Shown: positions 51,601-62,169, counted from the stretch's first letter. The stretch: DNA of 64,000 bases from Epithemia pelagica (GCA_946965045.2 OX337228.1:4464001-4528000), one strand, 5' to 3'. Notes: generated by a model from the letters alone, not told the origin. Translations and numbers: made by a program.

Positions 51601-53606
51601 ATGAACGGTGGAGGAAATCTGCCACTGAGAAAATGGACGACTTACGTGATTTCCGGCGTCTTCGGGAAGAAAAGCAAAAGCTGGAACTTGCTTTAGAGCA
51701 GCAACAAGATGACCTTAATACTTTCCATGTGACCCTGAGCGAGCACAAAGAGAGCGCGAAGGACATCAAGTCAGAGGTGGACGAGCTCAAAGAATTACTT
51801 GAGGCTTGTCGGCGATGGTCAGGCGATGCCTCTCGGATTTCCGAAAAGCGAATGCAGATAGATCAGAAGAAGCAAGACATGAGCTTGGAAACTGCATTTG
51901 CTGGACGAGATCTTCGTACTGTGGAACGCGAAATATCTGATCAAATGGAGGAGAAAGATAACCACATGAATAGAATCAATCGCTTGAACAGGGAAATGAC
52001 CACGTTGAACAATCGCATAGCAACTCTCTCAACACAGGCTTCTAACTTGGACAAGATTGTCAGAGAGAAAGAAGCAAAGTTCGCAGCCGCTCACAAGGTA
52101 GAGGAGCGAAAAGGACAACTTGTGGAGCAATTGAGCAAAATGCAAGAAGAGGACGCAAAGGTATGTGCTTTCGTGGGAACAGTTTGTTCATCATACCCAA
52201 AGAATGGAAGAACTTACACTTTGTGGGTAGCTTCAAGAACAAATAGCCCCTCTCAAGCGAAAAATAGAGACGAAACAACGAGAAAAGGATCGTGCAAGAG
52301 CACTGAAAGAATCCGAAGTCTCATCCCTTCATGATAGGCTTGTTGAATTCCAGGCAGACGCTAGAGAGCTCCGTCAATTGACGAAAGCAATCGACGACTT
52401 TGCGGCCTCGGAACGAACTGACAACTTAAACCAGATTGCTTCTGATACTGCTGGAATTCATGGAGAAATGGCAAAGAAGCATGACGCGCTCAAGTCTCTG
52501 AGAAGCGAAGTCAGCAAACTTGAAGATACTGTGAAGAATCAGGAACGTCACAAGAAGATGATCAGAGATAACATTGATATAATTGAGACCCAAAGAACTG
52601 CGAGACATCTTAACCGTGAGATCGAGAGATTGGAAGAACAGAAGAAAAGCGTAGAAGGAGGAGATACCGCTTACGAAGAAGAGAAGCGAGCAGTTGCTTT
52701 GAAGAACAAACGCGAGGGGGAACTCGCCCGACTAGAAGGACGGTTCATGGAGGTTGTCGAAGCCATCCGTTCCCTGAAACGAAAACTTTCAACGGAGGAA
52801 TACAAAGACGTTGACGAACAATTTCGAATCGCAAATATCAAGCACCAGACAACGCAGCTTGCCGCTCAGGATATAAAAAAATACTGGACTGCCGTTGACA
52901 AAGCTCTGTTGAAATACCATTCCGTAAAGATCGCGGTAAGCAAATCATGTTCTTCACTGTTCCTTGCGCCATCTACACCTGACATGTTGTTTTCGCTCCG
53001 TTTCTCTTAGGAGATCAATAAGGTTTGTTCTTTTGTTATGATTACGCGCAAGTTTTTCAGGTTTTCTTACTCACAATGTACTTTTCCGGACAGATTGTTA
53101 GTGAGCTGTGGCTCCTCACGTACAAGGGCGAAGACATTGGCAATATAGAGATCGTGAGCGGTGAAGAGCCCGGAAGTAGATCTACACGTTCCTACAACTA
53201 TCGCGTGGTCATGACCAAAGGAAACTCGCAGCTGGACATGCGGGGTCGATGCAGTGCGGGACAACGGGTGCTGGCGTCGATTGTTATTCGATTGGCACTT
53301 GCTGAGACGTTTGGGGTCAATTGTGGCTGCATTGCACTGGATGAGCCGACCGTAAACTTGGACTACCCTAACAAGAAAGGGTTAGCGGTTGCTCTTGCTC
53401 AGATCATTGCATCACGTTCGCAACAGTCGAACTTTCAGCTGATATTGATCACACATGACGAAGAGTTTGTTTCAATGACAAAGACGGAGATGTCATTGCT
53501 CACAGGTTTCTCGATGCCCGAGAAATTCTTTCAAGTTCGTCGTGAAAGAGCAAGCGACGGAAAATTCTATTCCAAGATTGATGCAAAAGATTGGAGTGAA
53601 CTCTAG
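48647..53606 (+). CDS. RAD50: RAD50 DNA-repair ATPase, nine exons including 4-nt and 12-nt microexons, with an apparent frameshift
   Basis: Exons as read: 48647-48782, 48887-48890, 48968-49122, 49208-49725, 49886-50516, 50591-52160, 52231-52935, 53011-53022 and 53094-53606, about 1414 residues. Walker A is GANGCGKTT at residues 35-43. The microexon AAAG restores the expected [17 protein letters not shown]. Long coiled coils flank the zinc hook CPCC (near residue 775). The C-terminus has [20 protein letters not shown], the signature region, and Walker [11 protein letters not shown], then [10 protein letters not shown]. One base appears missing near 50896: upstream ITMLQE and downstream [13 protein letters not shown] lie in different frames. 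The exon 4 donor could alternatively be at 49720. RAD50 with MRE11 and NBS1/XRS2 tethers and processes DNA double-strand breaks. Confidence 0.9.
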
Positions 53607-54033
53607 CAGTAGGAAAAAAATGAAGCAACCCGTAGACTAGTGCTGTAAAGGCAAAACAACACTATGTAAAACTTCTTGTTTTTGTCTAAAAACTATTTTC
53701 ACACGTCGTTGGCTTTTGACCTTAGACCATTCCTATGCGAGGGTTGAGGATTTTGATCGAGAACAGCAGTCTCCTTGTGTGAGATGTTTAGGTCATTAAT
53801 GTGCCAAGTAATGGTACATTGAGCAAAGCATATACTTGATATGCGGAGTAAGACACAGCCAAAAGCACATTTCGTCCACAGGCTGAACTACCTAGGAGTA
53901 GGAGCTAGGAGTAGGAGTAGATGCTTCGAAGGGGTAGCAAGATTGTTTTAGATAGTTTTACTACTCCTAGGAGTAGCTAGAGAGGATCCATAGACACAAA
54001 ATTCAAAATATCCGTAGCCTCGAAACTCGAAAG
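53607..54033. other. intergenic region with GGAGTAG-type repeats
   Basis: 427 bp between RAD50 and the dioxygenase-like gene. It holds several copies of GGAGTAG and the 16-bp palindrome at 53961-53976; otherwise nothing is recognised. Confidence 0.45.
53888..53976. repeat. CTACTCC/GGAGTAG palindrome cluster
   Basis: A degenerate palindrome CTACCTAGGAGTAG (53888-53901) is followed by further GGAGTAG units and by the perfect 16-bp palindrome CTACTCCTAGGAGTAG (53961-53976), then CTAGAG. Similar elements lie at 58215, 59688 and 62513. Confidence 0.8.
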
Positions 54034-55665
54034 ATGGAAGATACGTCTGTCTGTTGTCTGTGTCGACAATGGACAATCATCACAACCAATCAAATGTCAC
54101 CTACTCAACCTGAAATACATTCCAATGAGGAGACTATCGATAAGAATATTCCAAGCAATGAAAAAGAGCACCATGATGAGCTGGAAATACAATTTTCCTT
54201 GGATAGGAACGGTCGATCCATGCCATTCACACCGAACACAGCCGACAAAAAAAATGGGAACACATTAACCATGACATCCAAAATAGATTATACCACACGC
54301 TCTCGACAAGCTTTGTTAAGACCACAGTCCAACGACCATGACGGGGAGATTGAGAAAGCCCATTCATGGTGGCTGGACGAACTTCGTATGGATTGTCTTG
54401 TTGCCGACAGTCCCTTGTTGCCACGCACTTTTTGGATGCCCGCCGAAGACAGCGCAGAGAAACGCTGTTCCTTAGAACAAATGGCCTGGGATATTTTTCA
54501 TTCTCATGTTCCCAGGGATTTGTGGAATGCAATGACACCTCAACAACAAGAACAGTCCGGAGCCGAATGGTGGGTTCAACTGCGACCATCTCCACCAGGG
54601 GGAAGATACACCATTGTCGGTGGTGAGAACAGCTGCACCGGGAACAACAACGAACAATCCGAGACGCATGGCATTTCGTTTCATTGGGACAAAGACGAAG
54701 ACTTAAGATTGCTCATGGGAGGGGATACCTATCTTCATCCACACATTTCCACGGTCACCTACCTCACGGATCATGGAGCACCAACACTTGCTCTCCCATG
54801 TCGTATTCATCCACTGCAGGGAACTTACATCTCCCCTCATGATCGTGATGACAGCAACGAGGAACCAAGTCCTCACGCCTTTCTTTCGTGGCCACGGACT
54901 CTCAAGCATTTGAGCTTTGACGGACGATACTTGCATGCTGCAATTCCCGAACTAGCATGGGTCTTTACTTCCCGTTCACAACAAGAAACAATAGGACAAG
55001 TGAAACGGCATAAGGAAGAACCGCGAATAACGTTTCTGGTCAACATATGGCTTTACTATCGACCTATGAATGTAAATCCTTTTCCTAACTACCTGTTGGA
55101 CAAACTGAGCGGTGGAGCTCTGTACCACCATCAAAATCACAACAACTCAAATAGTTCAAAAACAAAACGAGCCACTCCACGACTCGGCTTGTCCATCTGC
55201 GCTCGCAACGATCCCGTGGTCACCACCACACTCGACAACAACAACAACAGTGCAAACAACTCAACAACAAATCATTGCTGGCCTCTGGGAGATTGGGACT
55301 CCGAAGAAACGATAGAATTGCATCTACCAACCAAACAACGATTAAAAGATCTCCTTGTCAAAAGCAATATGGTTAAGCAGGATCACAACGACAATATTTG
55401 CGTTGGTTGGATCTCCCCATCTCTTGGACTACATCTGCAATCCTCAACACTAGTACACCAAGGCGTGAAATCCATTCCACCATCATGTTCGTCACATGCT
55501 TTCCAATCACAACCAGAAACCTCGGATTCATCGCCAAAACAACAGGATGCAGAACACTCGTCATCTGCAGTCAAACGAACTCACCCTTCAAACGTCCCCA
55601 AAACCACAAATCAACCAGAAAAACTCCAGAAACACAACGAGAAAGATAATAGCACTACTACGTAA
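54034..55665 (+). CDS. 2-oxoglutarate/Fe(II) dioxygenase-like protein
   Basis: 543 residues in one exon. The middle of the protein has the arrangement expected of a double-stranded beta-helix oxygenase. GISFHWDKDE gives the metal ligands His217 and Asp219. STVTYLTDHGAPTLALPCR forms the strand after the ligand pair. FDGRYLHAAIPEL gives the distal ligand His301. PRITFLVNIWLYY gives Arg331, at the usual 2-oxoglutarate-binding position. The N-terminal 100 residues and the Asn/Ser/His-rich C-terminus look disordered. The substrate is unknown; prolyl-hydroxylase-like or other protein hydroxylase activity are possibilities. The family call is by motif pattern, not by close similarity. Confidence 0.62.
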   Translation: MEDTSVCCLCRQWTIITTNQMSPTQPEIHSNEETIDKNIPSNEKEHHDELEIQFSLDRNGRSMPFTPNTADKKNGNTLTMTSKIDYTTRSRQALLRPQSNDHDGEIEKAHSWWLDELRMDCLVADSPLLPRTFWMPAEDSAEKRCSLEQMAWDIFHSHVPRDLWNAMTPQQQEQSGAEWWVQLRPSPPGGRYTIVGGENSCTGNNNEQSETHGISFHWDKDEDLRLLMGGDTYLHPHISTVTYLTDHGAPTLALPCRIHPLQGTYISPHDRDDSNEEPSPHAFLSWPRTLKHLSFDGRYLHAAIPELAWVFTSRSQQETIGQVKRHKEEPRITFLVNIWLYYRPMNVNPFPNYLLDKLSGGALYHHQNHNNSNSSKTKRATPRLGLSICARNDPVVTTTLDNNNNSANNSTTNHCWPLGDWDSEETIELHLPTKQRLKDLLVKSNMVKQDHNDNICVGWISPSLGLHLQSSTLVHQGVKSIPPSCSSHAFQSQPETSDSSPKQQDAEHSSSAVKRTHPSNVPKTTNQPEKLQKHNEKDNSTTT

Positions 55666-55803
55666 CGAACATACAGATACAACCGTTCTCGATACTGGCA
55701 CCTATAACGTTTAAAAGGAAAGGAGCGGAACGATGCCATATTCGTATGTGTACATTAGTTGAACACAGCGTTGTTTCATCCAGTCAACAAAAGACTGTCT
55801 TTA

Positions 55804-56649
55804 CTAAACTCGACACACGTCCCACTCAGATCCCAGTGCTTCTTTGTTGTTTCCAGCTCCAATGGGCGGTTGTCCCAGCCGCACCGCTGCCGGACCTCGC
55901 ACATAAACTCCATTAATCCCCACCTCAGAATCTACAGCGAATGGGCCGCTGTTCTTGTTTGAGTTGATGTTGGCCGAAGGTAACAAGAACGCTTTTGCCA
56001 CGCCTTCTCCTTCCAGGTACGTACAAAACAGTGGAGCTGAAGTGCCAGTCGTACTGCTACCATTTGAAAGGTCTAACATAATCCTTGCTCGGACAACCAA
56101 ATCCATATCTTGTGGAACGCTTGGGCTTATTTTGTTGAATTGAAATTGAAACGGGAAGGACAATTGAGACAAGGGAATCTTGGACGATTCCACAAAATAC
56201 TTCGGAGATTGAGACAAAGAGGAAGATCCATCTAGTTGCTGTTCAAGCGCCTGATAACGAAGAACTTGGACTAGAAGATATGAGCTGGAGCTCTTCACGG
56301 ATGCGGGTAATGATGATGGCCCGTAGATCACGCCCTGGACGACGGGTCGCAATCTCTGTTCTTTTTTCGTCACTGAGGGAAAAGGGATGGCAGGTCTTTC
56401 TTCAGTTGGTTGCTTCAACTTTGTCTGAAACCATTCGCTCAGGTCGTCCGCCTTTTCGTCCCTACTCGACGCCACCGCCGGTGGAACCAAAAGGACTGAA
56501 AGACAACCACTACCAGTCAACGTGACTGCAAAATTCGTGAGCAAGTGACGACGAGACAACTGCTGAGGCGGATGCCACGATGATACGGACTGAGGACCAA
56601 ACCCAGGCACCGCGACGAGGCAAAAGATAACACTCCTGCCCTTGGCCAT
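55804..56649 (-). CDS. predicted thylakoid-lumen protein with twin-arginine signal, unknown function
   Basis: 281 residues from ATG 56649; the open frame upstream has only a GTG. The N-terminus is layered: a signal peptide (VIFCLVAVPG|FGPQ, Phe at the junction), a short spacer, then SRRHLLTNFAVTLTGSGCL with Arg33-Arg34 and a hydrophobic stretch ending PPAVA|SS. That is a bipartite plastid signal plus a lumenal Tat signal. The mature part contains VVQGVIYGPSSLP, SYLLVQVLRYQ and IPLSQLSFPFQFQFNK, then LVVRARIML, a pattern that recalls the YbaY-like beta-sandwich family, weakly. It is convergent with the dioxygenase-like gene (138 bp between stops). Confidence 0.7.
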   Translation of the reverse strand: MAKGRSVIFCLVAVPGFGPQSVSSWHPPQQLSRRHLLTNFAVTLTGSGCLSVLLVPPAVASSRDEKADDLSEWFQTKLKQPTEERPAIPFPSVTKKEQRLRPVVQGVIYGPSSLPASVKSSSSYLLVQVLRYQALEQQLDGSSSLSQSPKYFVESSKIPLSQLSFPFQFQFNKISPSVPQDMDLVVRARIMLDLSNGSSTTGTSAPLFCTYLEGEGVAKAFLLPSANINSNKNSGPFAVDSEVGINGVYVRGPAAVRLGQPPIGAGNNKEALGSEWDVCRV

Positions 56650-56894
56650 GACGTTTTCAATCCATTCTTGTTGGACGGAGGAAAGATCCAACAAAGATAC
56701 TGAGAGCACTGACCACGACGAGGGACTTCGTGGCCTATGTGGTCCTTGCAAAACTACCAGAACCTTCAAGCACACCACACTCTACCTTGTCAATCCACTC
56801 CAAACTACAAAGAAGCGGGTTTCCAAAGTTGTGCCATGATCGCTACTTCTGCACCACGTCTCTAGTAACACTCCGATAAACTCTATAGACACTT

Positions 56895-58060
56895 CTATTC
56901 ACCGTCGGGAGAAAAGGAATGAATGCCACCCCCTCGATATACGGTTCCTCCGTTTTGGGGTCTCTGTCGATGACTTTGCTGTAGCTCAAAAAGCGCCTCT
57001 CGCTCCTTACCCTGAGCTCCCTTGAAGTGCAAAGCACCTGTCCGATCCGATAACCATTTGGCCAAACGCCAGGTTTCCCATTCATCCGCGGAATTAGTTG
57101 TAGTTGTACCACTTGTATGCCATGTCTCATCGTTGGATGGGGTAAGCCCTTCGAATCCTGTCAATCGTTCTATAACCTTGCCATGTCGAAACACCAAAAG
57201 AGTAGGTAAAGTTCGAACCTTGAGGTTTTGAACAAAAAAAGGAGCTTTGTCGGCAACTATCCGGACAAATTTGCATTCCAAATACTGTTCGGCCAATTCT
57301 TTCAAATGATGATCCATGATTTTACACCGAAGAAATTCTTCATGGGCAAAGTGAACCACCACCGCTGCATCATTATCGTCAGAGGAGTTGCATTCGGCCA
57401 AGAATTCGTCTTGTCGAATGGTTCGATACTGACCATGGCCTCTCGCTAATTGGTATTGTTGTATCTCATGCGCTTGCTTTAATTCCTCCAATCTACGGTC
57501 CCGCAACTCCTCCAAGTCCGGATCATCCAATAAGTCATCAAACTCGTCGTCGTCGCTATCCCGCTCTTCATCCTGTTTGGGCTGTACAAGTGCTGGAGGC
57601 TGTTGTGTGTGTTTTTGGTGCTGCTGCCTAAGTAGTTGTTGTTGTGCTCGAATGGCTTGATAGGCCGGTCCAGTGGGAGCACGGTCGGGAGCATCCACTT
57701 CATTGCGTCCTGTAAGATGTTTCTCTTGTAAATCCTCAATCGTGGCTTGCAATCGCTGATTCAAATTGTTTGATAAGGTTTGTTGCAATGAACGTTCTTC
57801 CTCATTCTGTTGTACCAGACCAAAACCAATGTATGGGTCATTGTATGCGGGTCAAATTCATAAAAACGGAAGCATACAATGAAATGAACAGATTTAGTCA
57901 GTATTCAAGTCTCAACTTCGTCCCTAGAATAGCAATGACATCAAATACAACAAACCTGGGATTCAAAGGGTTTGATCATTGGATCAAAGGGATTGGTGGC
58001 CCCCACAAACTTCGACGATTTTGATCCAGCCGCAGGCTGTTGCAACGACGAAGGAGCCAT
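56895..58060 (-). CDS. TXNDC9/phosducin-like thioredoxin-fold protein
   Basis: Exon 1 is 58060-57956 and exon 2 is 57806-56895, with a 149-bp intron (phase 0); 338 residues. The longer frame seen at the start of exon 2 begins with TTG, and exon 1 supplies MAPSSLQQPAAG... ending KPFESQ. A helical, acidic N-terminal part (EERDSDDDEFDDLLDDPDLE) is followed by the thioredoxin fold: AVVVHFAHEEFLRCKIMDHH, FVRIVADKAPFFVQNLKVRT, LPTLLVFRHGKVIERLTGFE. The CxxC active site is absent, as in TXNDC9. Relatives act with the CCT chaperonin in actin and tubulin folding. The C-terminus after about 290 is basic and specific to this protein. Confidence 0.82.
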
Positions 58061-58424
58061 CTTTCTCTCGTCAGGTTTTTGCTGTCGATGTCTATGTTAG
58101 TTTGTTTGATGGCATTCTCAATTCGCGAGAGACCGATGAAAGAAGTGCAAAAGATTACTTGTGTTTATCCGTATGCCGCCATTGAGTCCCGAGGCCGGCG
58201 TCATAGGCTACCATCTACTCCTACCATGCTAGGGATGCCACGGAAAACGAACAATGGGAATGGGGAACACAGAAATGCCCGTTCTGGAAAATGATACAAC
58301 TATGACCGGGGTGAAAAATTGGCAAACTGTCGTGTTTACTCTTAACGTTCACCTCATGAAAGAAGGCATCGACGACGACTCTGATACAACATTTTCCCTG
58401 TCTCCAGTACTTGCCATAATGACC
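58061..58424. other. intergenic, holds one CTACTCC unit
   Basis: 364 bp between the TXNDC9-like start and the LRR-protein stop, both on the minus strand. CTACTCCTAC occurs at 58215-58224. No gene is recognised. Confidence 0.4.
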
Positions 58425-59657
58425 CTAGGTAGTTGTTGTGTCTGTTTCCTCGCTTCCAGATGCTTTTGTGGGGGAAACAAACACATCATTCCATCCGACT
58501 GCCATGTCCTTTAAATGTTCCACTGTCTCGGGATACTCTGACAGTTTAATGCATCCAGATATGTCAAACGATTCTAACCGTGTAAGGTTGCCAAGACTGG
58601 CAGGCAACGATGACAAACTTTTGCACGTCGACAGATCTAGAATCCGGAGACGCTCCAACTTTCCCAACGTAATAGGCAAGGATTGCAATTTCTTGCAGTT
58701 CCTTAAGTCCAATAAACATAAAGATACACAGTCACCGATCTCTTCCGGAAGATGTGTAAGGTTTTTGCATTTTGCCAGAACAAAATCCTCCAATTTAGTC
58801 CAATGCCCTATTGATCGTGGAAGAGATTTCAAGCCCATGCATTTGGACAGACCGACTTCAACCAGGTTCGCGCACTGGCCGATAGAAAGAGGAAGTTGCA
58901 ACACACACTTGCACTCTCGCATTTGGAGTACTTTCAGTCGAGAAAGACGACCAATAGAGTCAGGGATCATGGTAAGTGCCTTGCATTTCTCAAGACTAAG
59001 TTCCTCCAAACTCTTCAAATCCCCCAGAGTTTCTGGCAAAGTCACCAACACCTTGTTTCCACTAGATTGATGACTCCCTAACCGTAAACTGACCAGACTA
59101 TGGTTAAATTCAACATGCACGGTGTTAGAAGAGCCACCTACCTTCTGCCGGTGACATCCAATCGCCTGACAGGCATACATACAATCGCTACGTACTTCTC
59201 GAGGTATCCAATGGAATCGGGCAATCGTTCAATCATTTCAGAGTCTGTCAAGTCAAGCTTGGAACCGACAAACATGGAAAGTGCTGAAGTTTAGTCCACG
59301 TTTTGATCTCATCTACCTAGGCGACGGTATACTGTTTGCTGTGCTTACCTCTTGAAGTTGTTTCAACATCCCAATAGAATCCGGGAGTCTCTTGAGACGA
59401 GCGCATCGAGTCAATTTCAGTTGTTTTAATTGATCCAGCGATGTCAGATCGTTTCCCAAAGACGTGATGTATCGACTTTTGTCCAGTTCTAACTTCTCGA
59501 GACGTGGAAAGGGCACCAATGATGGCATGGTTTCCCACCGATCTTCATCCTGGACACCCTTCGCGCTTATTGAAATCACGGTTCCATCGGATGATGTTCC
59601 AAAAGCACACCCAATGAATTCATTTTTCGTGCCTTCCTCTTTCGGATTCGTCGCCAT
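58425..59657 (-). CDS. leucine-rich-repeat protein of the plant intracellular type
   Basis: Three exons: 59657-59349, 59257-59196 and 59097-58425, with introns of 91 and 98 bp; 347 residues. These splice sites were chosen because they keep the repeat register unbroken: LPDSIGMLKQLQE|LDLTDSEMIERLPDSIGYLE|NLVSLRLGS. About nine repeats follow the consensus LPxSIGxLxxLxxLxLxxC (for example LPETLGDLKSLEELSLEKC and LPSRSIG-like variants). There is no kinase, NB-ARC, signal peptide or membrane segment. LRR arcs bind proteins; the partner is unknown. The C-terminus ends in a Thr run. Donor GTACGT and acceptor ATAG support the second intron. Confidence 0.85.
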
Positions 59658-59687
59658 GGTCTCCAATAATTGCGACTGCTACTTTAT

Positions 59688-59721
59688 CTACTCCTATCTA
59701 CTATCTACCTACCTAGCTAGA
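59688..59721. repeat. CTACTCC-family intergenic element
   Basis: CTACTCCTATCTACTATCTA is followed by CCTACCTAGCTAGAGGTAG, just upstream of the LRR gene start. It shares the CTAGAG(GTAG) tail with the elements at 53961 and 62513. Confidence 0.6.
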
Positions 59722-59858
59722 GGTAGCCGGATATTTTTCAAAATTCAAAAATTCAAACCCCGCATACTTTGAAGTTAACATCATACATACTGACCACGTA
59801 CCTTGCCATCATTCATTTGTTCTTTGATGTTTGACATCGGCGCATCGCAAATGTCACC

Positions 59859-60719
59859 ATGAACTCTATCTTTCCCGAAACCATGCCCTTCAAATCCATT
59901 GCCTTCATCTTTTTCCTTCTTAATTGTTTAGATACCAATGCATCCTTCCTCGTTCCCATGAGAATCCATACTGGTGACAGTTTGCGTTCGGTTTCTTTAT
60001 CCCCTCGATGTCTTATGCTGGGCGTCGATTCGAATGCCAACAGCAAAACGGAGAAATTTGATGGTACGGCAATGAACGAGGAGACTGAAAAGGAAATAGA
60101 GGGCTTGTCAGAAGTGTTTGAATCAAGTGGGAAAGCCGCAACTGGAACTGTGAATGAAAGATTGATAGCTGAACTTGAAGAGGTCACCGGCAAGGAAACG
60201 TCAGGATCACGCTCATCTTTCGCTAAAAAGTTGGGTTTGGATGCTTTTCGATCTAGCAAGACAGACGAAGAACGACGGGCTGCCATCCAAGAGGCCCGCA
60301 ATTTAAATGGCGTCAACCCCCTGGTCACTGCAGCAGGTGCAGTGTTTGCTTTGGGCGCCGCCTATGGTTTATGGATTCTGACGTCTTTTTTGGGAGTGTG
60401 GTTTGCCTCAAATCCTGTGGATAGTGAAGTATACTTCATCTCAAGAACTGCGGCTGTTTTCAGAAATGTTGTTGTTGGAATGGTATCGTTGGCCAGCGGT
60501 TTCTTTGGTGTTACAGGCTTGGGTATTTTCCTCTTGACCATTCGAGTGGCGTACGGAGTAACTTCGGGAGAACTGGATCCTACGCCCATTCGGAACAATG
60601 CATCAAAGACAGGAGTCAGTTCACCCCTACTGAAAGAAGATGAATTCCAATTAGGAAGTGCTTGGGATCTCATGAGAAACAAAAAGCCATCCCGTCGGAA
60701 CAACAGTGATGGCTTGTAA
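59859..60719 (+). CDS. DUF3082-like plastid membrane protein
   Basis: 286 residues from ATG 59859; ATG 59883 is a possible alternative. A signal peptide (MPFKSIAFIFFLLNCLDTNA) is followed by SFLVP, the Phe-containing plastid junction. A long acidic region leads to a C-terminal domain with two membrane segments: NPLVTAAGAVFALGAAYGLW and NVVVGMVSLASGFFGVTGLG, followed by FLLTIRVAYGVTSGELDPTP. The second segment plus GELDP resembles the plant and cyanobacterial DUF3082 family, whose role is unclear. Assignment is from remembered pattern, not a search. It probably sits in the thylakoid or inner plastid membrane. Confidence 0.68.
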   Translation: MNSIFPETMPFKSIAFIFFLLNCLDTNASFLVPMRIHTGDSLRSVSLSPRCLMLGVDSNANSKTEKFDGTAMNEETEKEIEGLSEVFESSGKAATGTVNERLIAELEEVTGKETSGSRSSFAKKLGLDAFRSSKTDEERRAAIQEARNLNGVNPLVTAAGAVFALGAAYGLWILTSFLGVWFASNPVDSEVYFISRTAAVFRNVVVGMVSLASGFFGVTGLGIFLLTIRVAYGVTSGELDPTPIRNNASKTGVSSPLLKEDEFQLGSAWDLMRNKKPSRRNNSDGL

Positions 60720-61227
60720 CTTGTAAAGCATGGCACGATCACGTGTGGTCATGAATTATCAATAGAATGTTTCTGATGCATAGTTATTTTTCTTCGGCGT
60801 CAGTGCTTTGGATATGGAGTACTCCCATGTTGTATTCGCCTTATGGTTGGTATATGGCTCGAGCAAAACGTGTTGTCGCTCCGAATAGTGAATCGATGTA
60901 AAAAAGTCCCTTCCGGGAGAGTGTGAAATATTGCGTGAAGGCCCATCAGTTCGCCGCGACACAGTCATCCTTGGAAAAATGCAAAGGATGAAGTTGTTAT
61001 CTCAACGATAGGCTGTTTTATAGTTATTCTGAAAGCATAAAAAACGCTTGGGATGAAAAGGTTTTTCAGCGACTGAAAGGCAAGTCACTGTCACTGGCAT
61101 ATGACCATTCGGATATTGAAAAGGACCAGAACGACTTCCAACTTTCAAGGCCTCCACCTCAAACGACAGCAGCGAAAACTTCAAAAGTGCAACTAACGAG
61201 CCGAATCCAAGGGATCAAACAAACAAC
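60720..61227. other. intergenic, nothing recognised
   Basis: 508 bp between two plus-strand genes. It presumably holds the 3' end of the DUF3082-like gene and the promoter of the coiled-coil gene. Confidence 0.4.
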
Positions 61228-62169
61228 ATGTCTTTTTTTCGTTGGGGAAGCAGTAGCAGTAAGCCCCCGACGTCGAGCGAGGATGACTCCGAAAGGGCAG
61301 GCGACGACCAAATTCCGACGCCCTCGACTCCCAAGGCAACGACAGGAGGCAATGCACAAGATGCCCAACCACTTTCGCCTACCGCAGAAGACAACGAAAA
61401 AGAGATGAATATTGTTGTGGAAGACGAACCGCCGTCGGATCCGGTAAGAACCGAATTGGAAGAACAGGTTCGCCAACGAGATGCCTCGATTAGCGCTATG
61501 GAAAAGGCTCGTCAAGAAAAGACTCAAGAGCTTCAGTCTTTGGAATCTGAGCTGGAACAAGAACGTTTACAACAAATGAAAGAATCGTTAACGCACAAAA
61601 TCGAGTGTGAACGAATCAAAAAACAAACTCAACACGCCGAAGAACGATTGAAGGCCTTGGAGACGGATATGCAAGACAAGGCAGCTATTCATGAATATGC
61701 CAACCTAATCAAAGGCGTTGCTCCGAAAGGGGGTGTTGACTCACAATATGTCATGAAACTACAGGCCCAACTCCAAAAGGCTGTGAAGAAAATGGAAGCC
61801 ACTTCAGAACAAATGAAAGAACTAGAAGAAACCAATCGGACGGCTGTGGATGGTCTAACAAACGAGATCGCCTCGCTGGTAGAAGAGCGTTGTCGCACTG
61901 AACTTGAGTTGCGCAAGCAAATGGAACAGCTACAAGAGCAGAAAAGAGATATGCAGCTGCAGTATGAACAGCGAATTAGGGAAAATCTTAAAGTATTACA
62001 AGCACTGAAAGCTAAGGCTTTGAAGCAGACAACCATTGACGAATTGGAGGAAGAATTGATGGAAACCGAGTCGCGTCTGGAGGAGCTTCATCGCATTCAC
62101 GAACGACAAGCGCAAACAATTATCACTTTGCAGAAGACATTGTCATCAAACAGTCAAGAGGTCATGTAG
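61228..62169 (+). CDS. coiled-coil protein, unknown function
   Basis: 313 residues. A short N-terminus starting MSFFRWGSSSSKPP is followed by a Pro/Ser/Thr-rich acidic region to about residue 72. From there almost the whole protein is heptad-like coiled coil, rich in Glu, Gln, Lys and Leu (LEEQVRQRDASISAMEKARQ, LQSLESELEQERLQQMKESL, DELEEELMETESRLEELHRI), interrupted near residue 160 by a Gly/Pro break (IKGVAPKGGVDSQY). No GRIP domain or membrane anchor is visible. A tether or cytoskeletal role is only a guess. Confidence 0.7.
   Translation: MSFFRWGSSSSKPPTSSEDDSERAGDDQIPTPSTPKATTGGNAQDAQPLSPTAEDNEKEMNIVVEDEPPSDPVRTELEEQVRQRDASISAMEKARQEKTQELQSLESELEQERLQQMKESLTHKIECERIKKQTQHAEERLKALETDMQDKAAIHEYANLIKGVAPKGGVDSQYVMKLQAQLQKAVKKMEATSEQMKELEETNRTAVDGLTNEIASLVEERCRTELELRKQMEQLQEQKRDMQLQYEQRIRENLKVLQALKAKALKQTTIDELEEELMETESRLEELHRIHERQAQTIITLQKTLSSNSQEVM

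Noticed and set aside
59195..59257. Alternative splicing of the LRR gene using GTATGT near 59180
   Set aside because: It would give a 38-nt intron and break the repeat register; GTACGT at 59195 with the ATAG acceptor at 59098 preserves it.
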